From Nocardia asteroides (GTDB lineage: Bacteria; Actinomycetota; Actinomycetes; Mycobacteriales; Mycobacteriaceae), in the NCBI GenBank assembly GCA_019930625.1, contig CP082844.1, forward strand, positions 4,588,001-4,652,000: a stretch of 64,000 nucleotides of DNA, read 5' to 3'. The number at the start of each line of letters is the position of its first letter. Position 1 is the first letter of the stretch. The notes under the pieces were generated by a model that was not told where the DNA came from, searched no databases, and saw nothing but the letters and a program-made list of their open reading frames with translations. This document shows, piece after piece, positions 17,570 through 28,736 of the stretch. The position numbers were made by a program, and so were the translations under genes.

Positions 17570-18040
17570 TCAGTTCTCGGCCGCCGCTCTCCGGTGGTGG
17601 GTGAGCAGGGTGTCGTAGATGTCGGCCAACGCGGCCAGCTGCTGGCGGTCGAGGATGTCGATCATGTGCCTGCGCACGCTCTGCACGTGCGCGGGCGCGG
17701 CGCCGGTCAGCACCTCGGCGCCGCGCGGGGTGAGTTTCGCGGCGGTGCGGCGGGCGTCGTCGGGGATCGGCTCCCGGACGACCAACTCGCGTTTCTCCAT
17801 CCGGGTGATCTGATGGGAGAGCCTGCTCTGCGACCATTCGAGCTTGGCCGCGAGCGCGGCGAAGGTGAGCCGGTGGTCCGGCTCCTCGGCCAGATAGGCC
17901 AGGACCGAGTATTCGACGTAGGTGAGGTCGGACTCCCTGGTGGAATCCCGCCCGACCGCCGCGGCGATGAGATCGCGGGTGCGCACGAAACCCAACCAGG
18001 CGCGCATCTCGACGTCATCCAGCCACTGGGGATCGGTCAC
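17570..18040 (-). CDS. MarR-family transcriptional regulator
   Basis: The product is 156 aa from GTG 18040, supported by a GGAG site just upstream; a TTG at 18070 would add 10 residues. It has the winged helix pattern: L-T-Y-V-E-Y-S-V-L-A-Y-L-A-E-E-P, L-E-W-S-Q-S-R-L-S-H-Q-I-T-R-M-E-K-R and the wing V-R-E-P-I-P-D-D-A-R-R-T. It is convergent with mftD and divergent from fumarase. The target and ligand are unknown. Confidence 0.85.
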   Translation of the reverse strand: MTDPQWLDDVEMRAWLGFVRTRDLIAAAVGRDSTRESDLTYVEYSVLAYLAEEPDHRLTFAALAAKLEWSQSRLSHQITRMEKRELVVREPIPDDARRTAAKLTPRGAEVLTGAAPAHVQSVRRHMIDILDRQQLAALADIYDTLLTHHRRAAAEN

Positions 18041-18315
18041 GATAACGCTCCAAACTCTGACGTGTCCCAAGATCGTCCCGCGCCGCGAAGCGCGGCGCGC
18101 GAACAGTCTGCGCGCGGCCGGACTCGGATGCCCGGGCGCGTTCTGACCAGACGAGAGGTAGCATCACCGGGGTTGAACGTGCAACCTTTATTGGCCAACT
18201 GTCCGAGATAGGGTTGCCTAACGGGAGGGGCGTGCGCGGTGGTGGCTAGGCTCGCTGTGCTCGTGACCAGCCCGGCCGTTCGTGGCGTCCGGGCCCACCC
18301 GAAGGAGTGCGACTG

Positions 18316-19992
<1,677 letters not shown>

Positions 19993-20129
19993 GCCGTCCT
20001 CGGACCTGCGTGCGGCAGGTGCGGACACGACGATGTCACCCCGATCACCGGGGCTGCGGTGCCGTCGCAGCGGGCAGGCTTAGCGAAGTACCTCGTTTCT
20101 TCCGGCACCGATGCAGGTCGAGGAGAGCT

Positions 20130-20594
20130 ATGAGCATGTCCGGACCACTACCGACGGCGTTGTGTATCACCGAATCGGCCGCCGCCCGGTTGGCCGACCG
20201 CGCTGCCCGGGAGGGAACCAGCTGTACCGCACTGCTCGATCGGCTGATCCACGAGGGCGTCGATCAGCTCGAGCATCCCGGCATCGTCTTCCGCGGTCCG
20301 CTGGACGACCGCCGCGCCGCGTTGACGGCCGGTCCGGAAGTCTGGGAAGTCGTTGCGCGCCTGCGTGAACTGGACGGTCCGGTGGAACGCCGGATCGCCG
20401 CGCTGAGCGCGAACTCGGACCTGCGCACGAGCAAGATCAGGGTGGCACTCGCCTACGCCCGAGCGCACGGCGACGAGATACTGGAGCGGATCGCGCGCAA
20501 TAGGCAAGCGGCGAAATCGGTTCGCCGCGTCGGAGTGCGAGTGGCCGCGACCCTGGCTCGGTCCGGCGCGCCGGAGTATCCGCCCCGCGCGTGA
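20130..20594 (+). CDS. RHH/DUF433-like putative DNA-binding protein
   Basis: The product is 154 aa from ATG 20130 with GAGGAGAG just upstream. Residues 12-40 resemble a ribbon-helix-helix segment (A-A-A-R-L-A-D-R-A-A-R-E-G-T-S-C-T-A-L-L-D-R-L-I). Residues 45-115 look like the DUF433/VapB-type antitoxin domain: H-P-G-I-V-F-R-G-P, R-R-A-A-L, G-P-E-V-W-E-V, then a helix with K-I-R-V-A-L-A-Y-A. Such proteins often pair with a PIN toxin, but none is adjacent. Function is uncertain; it may be an orphan antitoxin or a stand-alone regulator. Confidence 0.6.
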   Translation: MSMSGPLPTALCITESAAARLADRAAREGTSCTALLDRLIHEGVDQLEHPGIVFRGPLDDRRAALTAGPEVWEVVARLRELDGPVERRIAALSANSDLRTSKIRVALAYARAHGDEILERIARNRQAAKSVRRVGVRVAATLARSGAPEYPPRA

Positions 20595-21351
20595 TCGGGC
20601 CGAATTGTCCGTTGCGGCAACTCTTCACATAGCTGGGGAACAAATGTGAAATTCCCGACATCTGTGGATGATCCACATGACTTGCGGGCGGCTACCGGGT
20701 CGAGCCGGTAGCCGCCCGCAATGCGTTCGCGGCTGGGTGCTCTCGGTCGATGCTGCGAGCCGCAGCGGTATACACGCGGGATCGTGTTTCGCGAGAAGCG
20801 AATCGCGATGTGCGGCGGGGTATGACATACCGGCCGAAACGGACGTCGCTCCTACTCCCGTCGATGTCGAATGGCCGCAAATCGCCCGAAAGGTGCGTGG
20901 CTTCGGGCAATTCGGGTGCCGGAGCCTCGTGCGGTCAATGTGATCCACAACACTTGAATAGATTGTGGACACCGGGGTTTCCATGTCGGCGAAATATTTG
21001 CTGCCCTAGGGCGATTGGGCACATATCGGGCATATCAGATCTGCATTATCCCAAGTTGTGGAGTTCTCTGTGGAATTCGCTGAATGTTGTCCACACCGTG
21101 TGGGTGACTCTGTGGAGCGCGCAGCCGCACCGCTGAGGACCGGGCGGGGTACCTGTCGGCGCCGACGATGAGCTGGGCGGCGACGGCCGCATATTCGACC
21201 CGTCGCGGGGGAGTGCGGGCAGTCGGGCGACTCCCGTAGAGGCGGCGGTTGGTGCACAGGCGCCGGGCGGACTGCGCAAAGGTGCGGGATCACCGCAGGC
21301 CCTGATCGGGGCATATCCGGCATAGGAGACCGCAGGCGATAGCATCGGCGC
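20595..21351. other. 757-bp non-coding region with DnaA-box-like sites
   Basis: No convincing gene is present. The part from about 20940 to 21110 is visibly richer in A+T than its surroundings. One exact actinobacterial DnaA box, TTGTCCACA, lies at 21087-21095. Sites with one mismatch to TTRTCCACA occur at 20663-20671 (minus), 20669-20677, 20941-20949 and 20964-20972 (minus). The first pair forms the palindrome TGTGGAT-G-ATCCACA. No dnaA, dnaN or rpmH is near, so this is not oriC. Confidence 0.5.
20682..20721. terminator. Strong hairpin, 17-bp perfect stem
   Basis: TTGCGGGCGGCTACCGG (20682-20698) pairs perfectly with 20705-20721 across a 6-nt loop. It lies 88 nt after the stop of the RHH/DUF433-like gene. 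There is no U-tract; a terminator is the simplest reading. Confidence 0.6.
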
Positions 21352-21879
21352 ATGGTGCTTGGGAATGGTGAGCGGAGTCGGATGCTGGCGGGACTATCCA
21401 TGGTGGCCCTCCCTGCGCTGGTCGCGAGCGGTGTACTGGCGGGTCCGGCGCGGGCCGATACCGCCGTATTCGTCGATCAGCGGGAGTCGGTGGGCTCGGC
21501 GACCGGTACCGAGGGGCTCGAGCCCGCGCTGGCCTTGGCGTACACCCTCGCCGAACGTGAGGCGCACGCGCAGGGGGTGCCGCTGTCCATCACGTCGGGG
21601 TACCGGACGCCTGCCGAGCAGCAGGCGCTGTGGGAGGACGGTGTGGCGACCTATGGGCCGGACGGTGCTCGTCGCTGGGTGCTGCCGCCGGAAGAGTCCA
21701 CTCACGTCTCCGGCGAGGCGATCGATGTCGGTCCGCAGCAGGGCGCCCGCTGGCTCGAGGCGAACGGCTACCGGTGGGGGCTGTGCCGGACGTTCGAAAA
21801 CGAGTGGTGGCATTTCGAATTGGCCACCGTGCCGGGCACGGACTGCCCGCCGATGGTGCCGGACGCGAGCGCGCGCTGA
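21352..21879 (+). CDS. VanY-type D,D-carboxypeptidase, secreted
   Basis: The product is 175 aa. Residues 10-35 form a signal peptide (hydrophobic core ending G-P-A-R-A-D). The peptidase M15B domain has I-T-S-G-Y-R-T-P-A-E-Q-Q, the zinc motif S-T-H-V-S-G-E-A-I-D-V-G-P (His and Asp ligands) and E-W-W-H-F-E (catalytic Glu and third His ligand). It should trim the terminal D-Ala of peptidoglycan stem peptides outside the membrane. All catalytic residues are present. No vancomycin-resistance genes are nearby, so a cell-wall housekeeping role is more likely. Confidence 0.88.
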   Translation: MVLGNGERSRMLAGLSMVALPALVASGVLAGPARADTAVFVDQRESVGSATGTEGLEPALALAYTLAEREAHAQGVPLSITSGYRTPAEQQALWEDGVATYGPDGARRWVLPPEESTHVSGEAIDVGPQQGARWLEANGYRWGLCRTFENEWWHFELATVPGTDCPPMVPDASAR

Positions 21880-21903
21880 CCTCACCGGCGGGTGCGGCGC
21901 CCG

Positions 21904-22674
21904 CTACACCATCGGGTCGGGGATGGCGGTGATCAGCCCGCCGTCGACGAGCAGGTCCTGCCCGTTGACATAGGACGCCTCGCCGGATGCGAGGAACGCG
22001 ACGGCGTCGGCCACATCCTCGGCGGTGCCCACGCGCCCGGCCGCCACCGTGGCGCTGATCGCGGCCTGGGCTTCGGCGGAGACGTTCGCGCGGAACGACG
22101 GCGTCGCGATGTAGCCGGGGCTGACGGAGTTGACCCGGATGCCTCGTGGCGCCAGTTCGGCGGCGAGGCTGCGGGCCAAGTTGTGCACGGCCGCCTTGGT
22201 CGCCGAGTACAGGGAGGCGCCGGGGACGCCGCGGTGCAGCGCCCAGGAGGCGTTGACGACGATCGCCCCGCGGTCCGCCACGAGCGGCAAGGTCTTCTGG
22301 ACGGTGAAGAAGACGCCCTTGAAGTTGGTGTCCACCACCCGGTCGAACTCGGCTTCGGTGATGGCTTCGGTCGGCTGGAACGCGGCGATGCCCGCGTTCG
22401 CGAAGACGACATCCAGCTGTCGGTGTCGCTGCGCCACGGCTGCGACGAGGGTGTCGAGGTCTGCGAGGTCGGCCACGTCGCCGGGTAGCGCGAGGACGCG
22501 GTCCGCGTCGCCGAGTTTCGCGGCCGCGGCGTCGAGGCGGCGCTTGTCGCGTCCGGTGACGACGACGTGCGCGCCCTCCGCGAGCAGGCGTCGTGCGGTG
22601 GCGAAACCCATGCCGCTCGACCCGCCGGTGATCAGTGCGACCTTGCCGTCGAAGCGGTCGATGCCAGTACCCAC
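21904..22674 (-). CDS. SDR-family NAD(P)-dependent oxidoreductase
   Basis: The product is 256 aa, a classical short-chain dehydrogenase. T-G-G-S-S-G-M-G (residues 16-23) binds the cofactor; T-G-R-D-K-R-R at the end of beta-2 favours NADP(H); N-A-G-I lies near residue 92; the catalytic Tyr/Lys are in L-Y-S-A-T-K, preceded by N-A-S. The end carries V-N-G-Q-D-L-L-V-D-G-G. The substrate is unknown. It is divergent from an ArsR-type repressor with a palindrome between them, which suggests repressor control. Confidence 0.9.
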   Translation of the reverse strand: MGTGIDRFDGKVALITGGSSGMGFATARRLLAEGAHVVVTGRDKRRLDAAAAKLGDADRVLALPGDVADLADLDTLVAAVAQRHRQLDVVFANAGIAAFQPTEAITEAEFDRVVDTNFKGVFFTVQKTLPLVADRGAIVVNASWALHRGVPGASLYSATKAAVHNLARSLAAELAPRGIRVNSVSPGYIATPSFRANVSAEAQAAISATVAAGRVGTAEDVADAVAFLASGEASYVNGQDLLVDGGLITAIPDPMV

Positions 22675-22698
22675 GAGAACCTCCGAGAACCTTCTAAT

Positions 22699-22718
22699 TG
22701 TACGAATACTTACGTACA
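22699..22718. promoter_or_regulatory. Candidate operator between SDR and ArsR genes
   Basis: TGTACG (22699-22704) and CGTACA (22713-22718) are perfect inverted arms 8 nt apart. The site lies 24 nt before the SDR start and 40 nt before the ArsR-type gene, in an A+T-rich divergent promoter region. It is a natural target for the ArsR-type protein. Confidence 0.55.
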
Positions 22719-22757
22719 GTTCGACTGTATGTCAACTGTCGCGCTAACCTGGTCCGC

Positions 22758-23072
22758 GTGATCGCGGCACATCCCGAGCGAGCGCAGATTCAGTTGACGA
22801 ACGTGCTCACCGCCCTGGGCAACCCGCTGCGGCTGCGTGTGGTGCGGATACTGGCCGACGGCGGCGAGCACACCTGCGGCTCGGTCTTGCCGGACGTGGC
22901 CAAGTCGAACCTCACCCATCATTGGCGGGTGCTCCGCGACGCCGGAGTCATCTGGCAGCGACCCTCCGGGCGCGAATTGCTGCTGTCGTTACGTCGTGAC
23001 GACCTCGACGCCCGCTTCCCCGGACTCCTGGATTCCCTGCTCGAAGCCGCCCGCCGCGACACGGGGGACTGA
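22758..23072 (+). CDS. ArsR-family winged-helix repressor
   Basis: The product is 104 aa from GTG 22758. A longer frame to 22698 would begin inside the candidate operator and was discarded. The winged helix is clear: A-L-G-N-P-L-R-L-R-V-V-R-I-L-A-D-G-G, then S-N-L-T-H-H-W-R-V-L-R-D-A-G-V-I and the wing Q-R-P-S-G-R-E-L-L-L-S-L-R. No metal-binding Cys pair (C-V-C) is present in the recognition helix, so it probably senses an organic ligand or redox state rather than arsenite. It likely represses the divergent SDR gene. Confidence 0.85.
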   Translation: MIAAHPERAQIQLTNVLTALGNPLRLRVVRILADGGEHTCGSVLPDVAKSNLTHHWRVLRDAGVIWQRPSGRELLLSLRRDDLDARFPGLLDSLLEAARRDTGD

Positions 23073-23117
23073 TCCGGCGCACGACCCGGTGCCCGGCTGT
23101 GGGGCGGTACCGGACGG

Positions 23118-26100
23118 CTAGGTCACCGAGGTGAGTTCGAGCCCGCCCTCGATCGTGTCGGGCACCCGGCGCCGATCCGGGGATCCGAGCGCGGTCGTCA
23201 GATCGGCGCCGTCGTGTTCGGCGAGCAGGTCGCCGCTGTCCCACACCAGCAGGGTGGCGCTGACGGTGTTCTCGGCCGCGGCGTGCGCCAAGTCGTAGTG
23301 CGCGCACGCCGGGACATGCGGATAGGTGATCCACAGGTCGTAGCCGGTCATGAACAGATCCAGATCGAATTGCACACTCAGTCCGAGCAATTCGCTGCGG
23401 CCGTTGTCGTCGACGCCCGCGAACGCCTCGTCCAGCGCCAGCAGACGGGGGGCCTGCGGGTCGGCCGAATCGAGCATCACGTGCGCCGCGGCGAACAGCG
23501 GCAGGTGCAGCGACACCGACTGCTCACCGCCCGACAGCGCGCTGTGCCTGGCCACGGTGAGCTTGTCCTCGCTGCCGTCGGCGGAGACCAAGGTGAACGA
23601 GAACACCCGCCAGGCGCGGTAATCCAGGGTCGCGGCGAGAATCTCGGGATAGGACCGTTCCGGATGCGCGGCCCGCGCCGCACGGATCTCCGACGCGAAG
23701 TGCGCCCGGATGGCCGACAGGTCCTCCGGCGTGAGCGCCGAGGTATCCCGGTCGAGCAGCTTGCACGTCGCCCGCGCCGCGTCGGACAGGCTGTCGGCGA
23801 GCACCCAGTGCACGCCGATGGTGTTGCCCGAGGACATCCGCCGCTGCTTCATCTCCGCGCCCATCCTGGCGATGAGATCGCGGGCGTCGCTCGTGCGTTC
23901 GTGGATCTGCTGGGCCAGGCCGGTCAGCAGAGCATCTTCCAGAATGCGCCGTTCGGCATCGGTGAGTAGCAGTTCCTGGTCACGGCGCGCGCCGTCGATA
24001 CGGGTGGCGAAGTCGGCAAGCGCGGAGACGCCGTGCTCGTCGTGCACTTGCACGACGGTGAGGCCGTCTGCGGCGTCCCATTGCAGCCGGTAGTCACGGC
24101 CGCAACCGGCGAGCGCGGCGTCGAATTCCTGCAGCGCCGCGGTCACCGCCGTGCGCGTGGACTTGCGCGTCGCCTCGCTCGCGCGCACCGACGCCGTGGC
24201 GGCGGCGAGGCTGTCGAACAGCGCGGCGACTTCGTCGGGCAGAACGCGCGGCAGCGCCTGCGGTCCCGCCGCGGCGATCCGGTACAGCAGTTGCTCAGGT
24301 GTAGACCACGCGGCCTCGCTGCTGGGCCAGCGCTCGTCGGCCTGGGCGCCGAGCAGCCTGAGCAGATCCGGTTGGGCGTACGGCGCAAGGGCTTTGACCT
24401 CCGCGAGCACCTCGGTGAGCGCGGTGGCGAGGGACTCGTGCGCGGTGCGGTAGGCGGCTTCGGCGTCGCCGACCGCCTCGATGGCCTCGTTGGCGGCCTT
24501 GCGCGCGGCTTTCTGCTCGGCTTTGGTCGCCTCGATCCGGTGTCGGGCCTGCTCCAATTCGCGATCGATGTCGGCCGCGCCCGCGCCGAGCGCCTCACGC
24601 AAGGTCTCGAGCTTGCGCACCTGTTCCTGATAGCCCGATCGCGCGGCCTCGGCCTCTTCCGCGAACGCCTCGGCCAAGTCGGCGGCCTCGGTCAATCGGT
24701 CCTCGGCTTCGCGTTCGCGCTCGCGTTCCCGCTCGTGATCGCCTCGCAGCCGCAGCAGTCCCGTGCCGATGTTCTCGAAGTGCCGCACGGCGGCGGCGAG
24801 GGCGTCGATCTCGGCAGCGGTGCGCGGTGTGGCGTGGGCGGTGGCGGCGGCCCGCAACTTCTTCTCCGCGGACGACACCTGCGCGACCGCCTGGTCGAGA
24901 TCCCGCTCGGCGTGGGCGGCGGCTTCCGCACGCGACCGCATCACGCCCGCGGCCTCCGACACCGCCCGCAAGGCGGTGGTCACCGCGGTCGGACGCGGAA
25001 GGGCCTTGACGGCTGCGGAGATTCGCGCGAGGTCGGCGGTGGCTTCGGCCTCCTGTTGCTCGGCGGCGCGCAGGTCCTCCTCGGCGGCGGCCGCGGCGGC
25101 GGTCAGCTCGGCCGAGCGGATCTCGCGGCGCTTGGCTCGCGCGGTGGCGCCGATGAACTCGGCGTCCGGCTTGCGGTGCCTGCCGATCTGCACGCCTTGC
25201 CGGAACGCGCCGTCCGCTCCGATCGCCACCGTGCCGCCCGGCTCGCCCGCGCCCTCGTGCAGCGCGATGGAGGCCAGCACGTCGGCCACGACCTGCCGGG
25301 GCACGATCGAGCAGTCCGAATCGTCCTCCACGACGAGCACGTCGGCGAGTGTGCGACCGCTCGGGCGGTCCGGCGGGGGCAACGGCACCAGGAACTGATC
25401 GGATTCGCAGTCCGGCGGTAGCTCGCCGCCTGGGCACACCCAGCCGTCGAGCAGATTCGCCGCCTGCAGCGCGGCCTCGATGCCTGCCGCGGTCTCGGGC
25501 GGCACGCCGTCGGCGAAACGGACCAGTCGCCACAGTGCGGCGCCGGGCCGATCGCCGGTCCGGCCGCGGCGCCCGGCGAATACCGGTGGCGCGTCGTCGC
25601 GCTGGGCTGTGACCCGATCACGTTCGGCGACCAGCTCACCGATGCGCGCCGTCGCCGTGGCCGCGTGGGCGCGCGCCTCTTGGCGGCGGGACCGGATCTG
25701 TTCGAGCAAGGGTTCCGCGCGCTCGGTCAGCACCTCCGCGACGGTGGGCGCGTCCGAACCGGCCTCGGCCAGAGCCGAGTTCAGCGCCTCGAACAGACCG
25801 GCGCGCACCGGGGCGTAGGCCTCGCGGTGTTCGTCCCACCAGGCCCGCAACGCGGCCGCCGCCTCGGAGCGGGACAAGCTGACCGCCGCCTCGGCATGCG
25901 CGACCTCCGCCGCGGCCGCGTCGCGCAGTTCCCTGGCGCGCTCGGCGAGCCGCTCGGCCCTGGTGCGTTCGGCGGCGGCGGTGTCCACCGCTCCCACCGC
26001 CTTGCGCACGGCGCGCACGTCGGCGTCACGCTCCTCGGCGTGCCCGCGCACCGCGGCGGTGAGCTGCTCGGCTCGCGTCGACTCCGGCAGCGGCGTCCAC

Positions 26101-27308
26101 GCGATCCCCGCCTGTTCGGCCGCGTCGCGCAGCTCTTGCTCGCCGCGGGCCAGCGCGGCGGCGGCGGTACGTACCGCGGTGCGGGCGCGCTCGGCCTCCT
26201 GGGTCCGCTGGTCCAGAGTCTGGCGCGCCTTGAGCGCTTTGTCGGCGTGCACGCCCGCCGAGGTCTCAAGTCGCCGCACCGCGTCGGCCAGATCCTCGAG
26301 TTGCTGTTTGCCCTCATAGGCGCTGGAACGCTGAAGATTCTCCCGATCGGCCAAGGCCTGTTCGTAGGCGCGGTCGGCATCCTCCGCCCTGGTCTCCGCG
26401 GCGGCGCGCTCGCCGTCCCTGCGCTCGCGCAGAGCCGTGGCGGCGAACAGCGCGGTGCTCGCGTGGGTCACCGCGTCGAGCCGCGCACGCACCTGGTCGA
26501 CGTCCGTCTTCGCCTGCACCGCGAGATATCTGCGGTACACCTCGACGAACGCCCTCGTCGCAGTGTCGGCGTGCACCAAACCCTCCAGGGTGCGGCCGAC
26601 TTCCTCCATATCGCTGAACGACCGGGCGGCGTCGAGGATCAGTTGCTCGTCGAGCGGGCGCAGACCGTCGGTGAGCGCCTGGGACAGGCCGCGTGGGTCC
26701 AGGTTCTTGGCCAGCTGCGGTCTGCGGAGCGTGAGAATCAGGTTGATCAACTGGTCGTAGCGTTGTGCGCCGAGACCGAACATCCGCGCGTCGATGGCGT
26801 TGCGGTAGTCCACCGGCCGGTCGACGATCGAATCGGTGCCGATCTGCTCGGCGAGCTGTTTGCGGGTGAACGGACGATCGTCCGGGCCGATGAGGGAGAA
26901 GTCCACCCCGACCCGGCCGTCGGCGACGAAGTACCAGCGGGTCACCTTGTCCGAGGAACGGGTGGCGCGCATGCCGATGCCGACGGTGACCGCCTCGGGA
27001 TCCTCCCAGCGACCCCGTGCGAACTCCATCCACACATAGGAGTAGGCCGAGTCCTGCTTGCGGTAGAGCAGGTTCGACTTCATCGTGCGTTCCTCACCGG
27101 CGAACGGGTTGAGCCTGCGCGGCTCGATCCGTCCGTCCAGGACGAAAGGGAACAGCACCTCCAGCGCTTTGGTCTTGCCCGACCCGTTCGGCCCGCGCAG
27201 CACCAATCTGCCGTCGGCGAAGCAGAACTCCTGGTCACGGTAGTCCCACAGGTTGACGATCCCGGCGCGGGTCGGGGTGAACCGCACTCCGCCGTGAATG
27301 AGCGACAT
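23118..27308 (-). CDS. jetC: JetC, SMC-like ATPase of a type II Wadjet system (TIGR02680)
   Basis: The product is 1396 aa. Walker A G-P-N-G-S-G-K-T lies at residues 39-46. Long Ala/Glu/Arg-rich coiled coils fill about 280-560 and 700-1050 around a hinge-like globular part at about 560-700. The ABC signature L-S-G-G-E-Q is near 1258 and Walker B L-L-A-L-D-E-A-F near 1289. This is the TIGR02680 arrangement, the MukB-like motor of Wadjet, which extrudes DNA loops and recognises small circular plasmids. It starts 3 nt after jetB ends. The gene normally downstream, jetD (TIGR02679 nuclease), is absent; an unrelated ArsR-type gene on the other strand ends 45 bp away. Confidence 0.9.
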   Translation of the reverse strand: MSLIHGGVRFTPTRAGIVNLWDYRDQEFCFADGRLVLRGPNGSGKTKALEVLFPFVLDGRIEPRRLNPFAGEERTMKSNLLYRKQDSAYSYVWMEFARGRWEDPEAVTVGIGMRATRSSDKVTRWYFVADGRVGVDFSLIGPDDRPFTRKQLAEQIGTDSIVDRPVDYRNAIDARMFGLGAQRYDQLINLILTLRRPQLAKNLDPRGLSQALTDGLRPLDEQLILDAARSFSDMEEVGRTLEGLVHADTATRAFVEVYRRYLAVQAKTDVDQVRARLDAVTHASTALFAATALRERRDGERAAAETRAEDADRAYEQALADRENLQRSSAYEGKQQLEDLADAVRRLETSAGVHADKALKARQTLDQRTQEAERARTAVRTAAAALARGEQELRDAAEQAGIAWTPLPESTRAEQLTAAVRGHAEERDADVRAVRKAVGAVDTAAAERTRAERLAERARELRDAAAAEVAHAEAAVSLSRSEAAAALRAWWDEHREAYAPVRAGLFEALNSALAEAGSDAPTVAEVLTERAEPLLEQIRSRRQEARAHAATATARIGELVAERDRVTAQRDDAPPVFAGRRGRTGDRPGAALWRLVRFADGVPPETAAGIEAALQAANLLDGWVCPGGELPPDCESDQFLVPLPPPDRPSGRTLADVLVVEDDSDCSIVPRQVVADVLASIALHEGAGEPGGTVAIGADGAFRQGVQIGRHRKPDAEFIGATARAKRREIRSAELTAAAAAAEEDLRAAEQQEAEATADLARISAAVKALPRPTAVTTALRAVSEAAGVMRSRAEAAAHAERDLDQAVAQVSSAEKKLRAAATAHATPRTAAEIDALAAAVRHFENIGTGLLRLRGDHEREREREREAEDRLTEAADLAEAFAEEAEAARSGYQEQVRKLETLREALGAGAADIDRELEQARHRIEATKAEQKAARKAANEAIEAVGDAEAAYRTAHESLATALTEVLAEVKALAPYAQPDLLRLLGAQADERWPSSEAAWSTPEQLLYRIAAAGPQALPRVLPDEVAALFDSLAAATASVRASEATRKSTRTAVTAALQEFDAALAGCGRDYRLQWDAADGLTVVQVHDEHGVSALADFATRIDGARRDQELLLTDAERRILEDALLTGLAQQIHERTSDARDLIARMGAEMKQRRMSSGNTIGVHWVLADSLSDAARATCKLLDRDTSALTPEDLSAIRAHFASEIRAARAAHPERSYPEILAATLDYRAWRVFSFTLVSADGSEDKLTVARHSALSGGEQSVSLHLPLFAAAHVMLDSADPQAPRLLALDEAFAGVDDNGRSELLGLSVQFDLDLFMTGYDLWITYPHVPACAHYDLAHAAAENTVSATLLVWDSGDLLAEHDGADLTTALGSPDRRRVPDTIEGGLELTSVT

Positions 27309-27311
27309 ACG

Positions 27312-28736
27312 TCAGTTCCCTTCCGTGCCGGTGCCGTCGGGTCCGTAGGTGTCGGCCGCGGTGACGAACAGTTCCGCGGCCCGCTTGGCGCGGACCGTGA
27401 CCACCGCGCCACGGTAGCGGGCCAGCGCGGGCAGCACGAGCAGCCCCTCGTCGACCACCCGCACCAGCCGCAGCCGCTCGAGCAGGGCCACCACCTCGGT
27501 GGTCAGGCGCGGAACGTCGGCCTGCCACTGCGCGGCGAAGGTCGCGCCGTAGCGGTCGGCCAGCGCCCGCACGGTCTCGCGCAGCCAGTCCCGGTCGATG
27601 AGCGGATAGGCGGGCGGAGCCGGGCGGTCCCGCTGTTCGTGGGTGTCGTCCAGCGGATCCGTCTCGTCAGCGGGCGAATCCACCGCACGCAGTTCCGCCA
27701 GCGGGGCGAACACGGTGGATTCGGGGATGGCTCGGTCGAGCTGGTCGGCCAGGGCCGCGCTGGGGTTCTGGGTGGGGCGCAGCCGCGGCAGCGGGTTGTC
27801 GATATCCAGCACCCGGTCGGCGATCTCGCCCGCCAGCAGCAGAGCGACCTGCGCGAGCGTGCCGGTCCCCGGGAAGCGGACGTCCGACAGTCGCCCCGAA
27901 GTGTCGATCAGTGCGACGCCCTCGGCTCGGCGCTCGGCGCGCAGCCCGGTGAACAGCTCGACATCCGCGACGACACGGTCCTGGACGAGCACGGGGCGCT
28001 CTTCGGGCGCGAGGTCCTCGGCATACACCACCGGCTGCTCGACCAGCGCCCTGCGCACCCGGCGCGCGGTCTCGGCGATGGTCGCCGGGTGCGCGGAACC
28101 GCCGGCGGCCGTAAGCTCCTCGGCGAGCAGCCCGCCAACGCTGTGCAGATGTTGCAGCGCCCGCGGCGGCCGGAACAGGGCGAAGACCACCGGCCGGTCG
28201 ATGTCGTAGAGCGCCTCACCAGCCTCCGGATCGCTGGCCCAGCCACCCGCGTCGCCGTCGGCCAAGGTGAGCGCGCCGCGCACGGTCAGCCAGGCCACCG
28301 CGTCGACGAACGCGTCGCGGTCGGCGGCCCGGTCGGTGGCGAGCTCGAGGCCGTCCACCCGGCCTGCGTAGGCGGCGACCTGATCGGCCAGCTCGGACAG
28401 TGTGATCTGATCTCCGGCGCGCCCCAGCGCGGCGAGCGCCAAGGCGAGGTAGGCGTAGCGGCGGCGGTCGAAGACGCGCTCGCCGGGTGTACGCGCGGGC
28501 CTGCCCGCGTCGAGGCGGTCGGAGACCGGGAACACCCGTGCGGTGGTCTCGGTGACTTCCAGCCGGTAACCGAACAATTCGGCGAGATCTTCGCGGAGTT
28601 CGGTGGCCCAGCGGCGGATCAGCGGCAGCGCGATCCGGTCCGGGTAGGTGCGGGTCACCAGGTGATTGGCCAGGATGACTCGGGCGGCGCGCTGATAATT
28701 GTCCAGCGCCAGCGCATCGATCGTGCGTCCGTGCAT
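27312..28736 (-). CDS. jetB: JetB, Wadjet MukE-like subunit (TIGR02678)
   Basis: The product is 474 aa from ATG 28736, whose first base is the last base of the jetA stop (TGATG). An in-frame extension to 29495 lies inside jetA and was rejected. It begins D-A-L-A-L-D-N-Y-Q-R-A-A-R-V-I-L-A-N-H-L-V-T-R, typical of TIGR02678, and continues with L-F-G-Y-R-L-E-V and F-D-R-R-R-Y-A-Y-L-A-L-A-L-A. In Wadjet complexes JetB bridges the kleisin-like JetA and the JetC heads, like MukE. It is complete, with no disrupted motif noticed. Confidence 0.88.
   Translation of the reverse strand: MHGRTIDALALDNYQRAARVILANHLVTRTYPDRIALPLIRRWATELREDLAELFGYRLEVTETTARVFPVSDRLDAGRPARTPGERVFDRRRYAYLALALAALGRAGDQITLSELADQVAAYAGRVDGLELATDRAADRDAFVDAVAWLTVRGALTLADGDAGGWASDPEAGEALYDIDRPVVFALFRPPRALQHLHSVGGLLAEELTAAGGSAHPATIAETARRVRRALVEQPVVYAEDLAPEERPVLVQDRVVADVELFTGLRAERRAEGVALIDTSGRLSDVRFPGTGTLAQVALLLAGEIADRVLDIDNPLPRLRPTQNPSAALADQLDRAIPESTVFAPLAELRAVDSPADETDPLDDTHEQRDRPAPPAYPLIDRDWLRETVRALADRYGATFAAQWQADVPRLTTEVVALLERLRLVRVVDEGLLVLPALARYRGAVVTVRAKRAAELFVTAADTYGPDGTGTEGN

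Noticed and set aside
18208..18226. IdeR-like box before fumarase
   Set aside because: Only about 13 of 19 consensus positions match, close to what chance can give in such DNA.
20595..21351. Chromosomal origin oriC
   Set aside because: DnaA-box-like sites are present, but dnaA, dnaN, gyrB and rpmH are not nearby.
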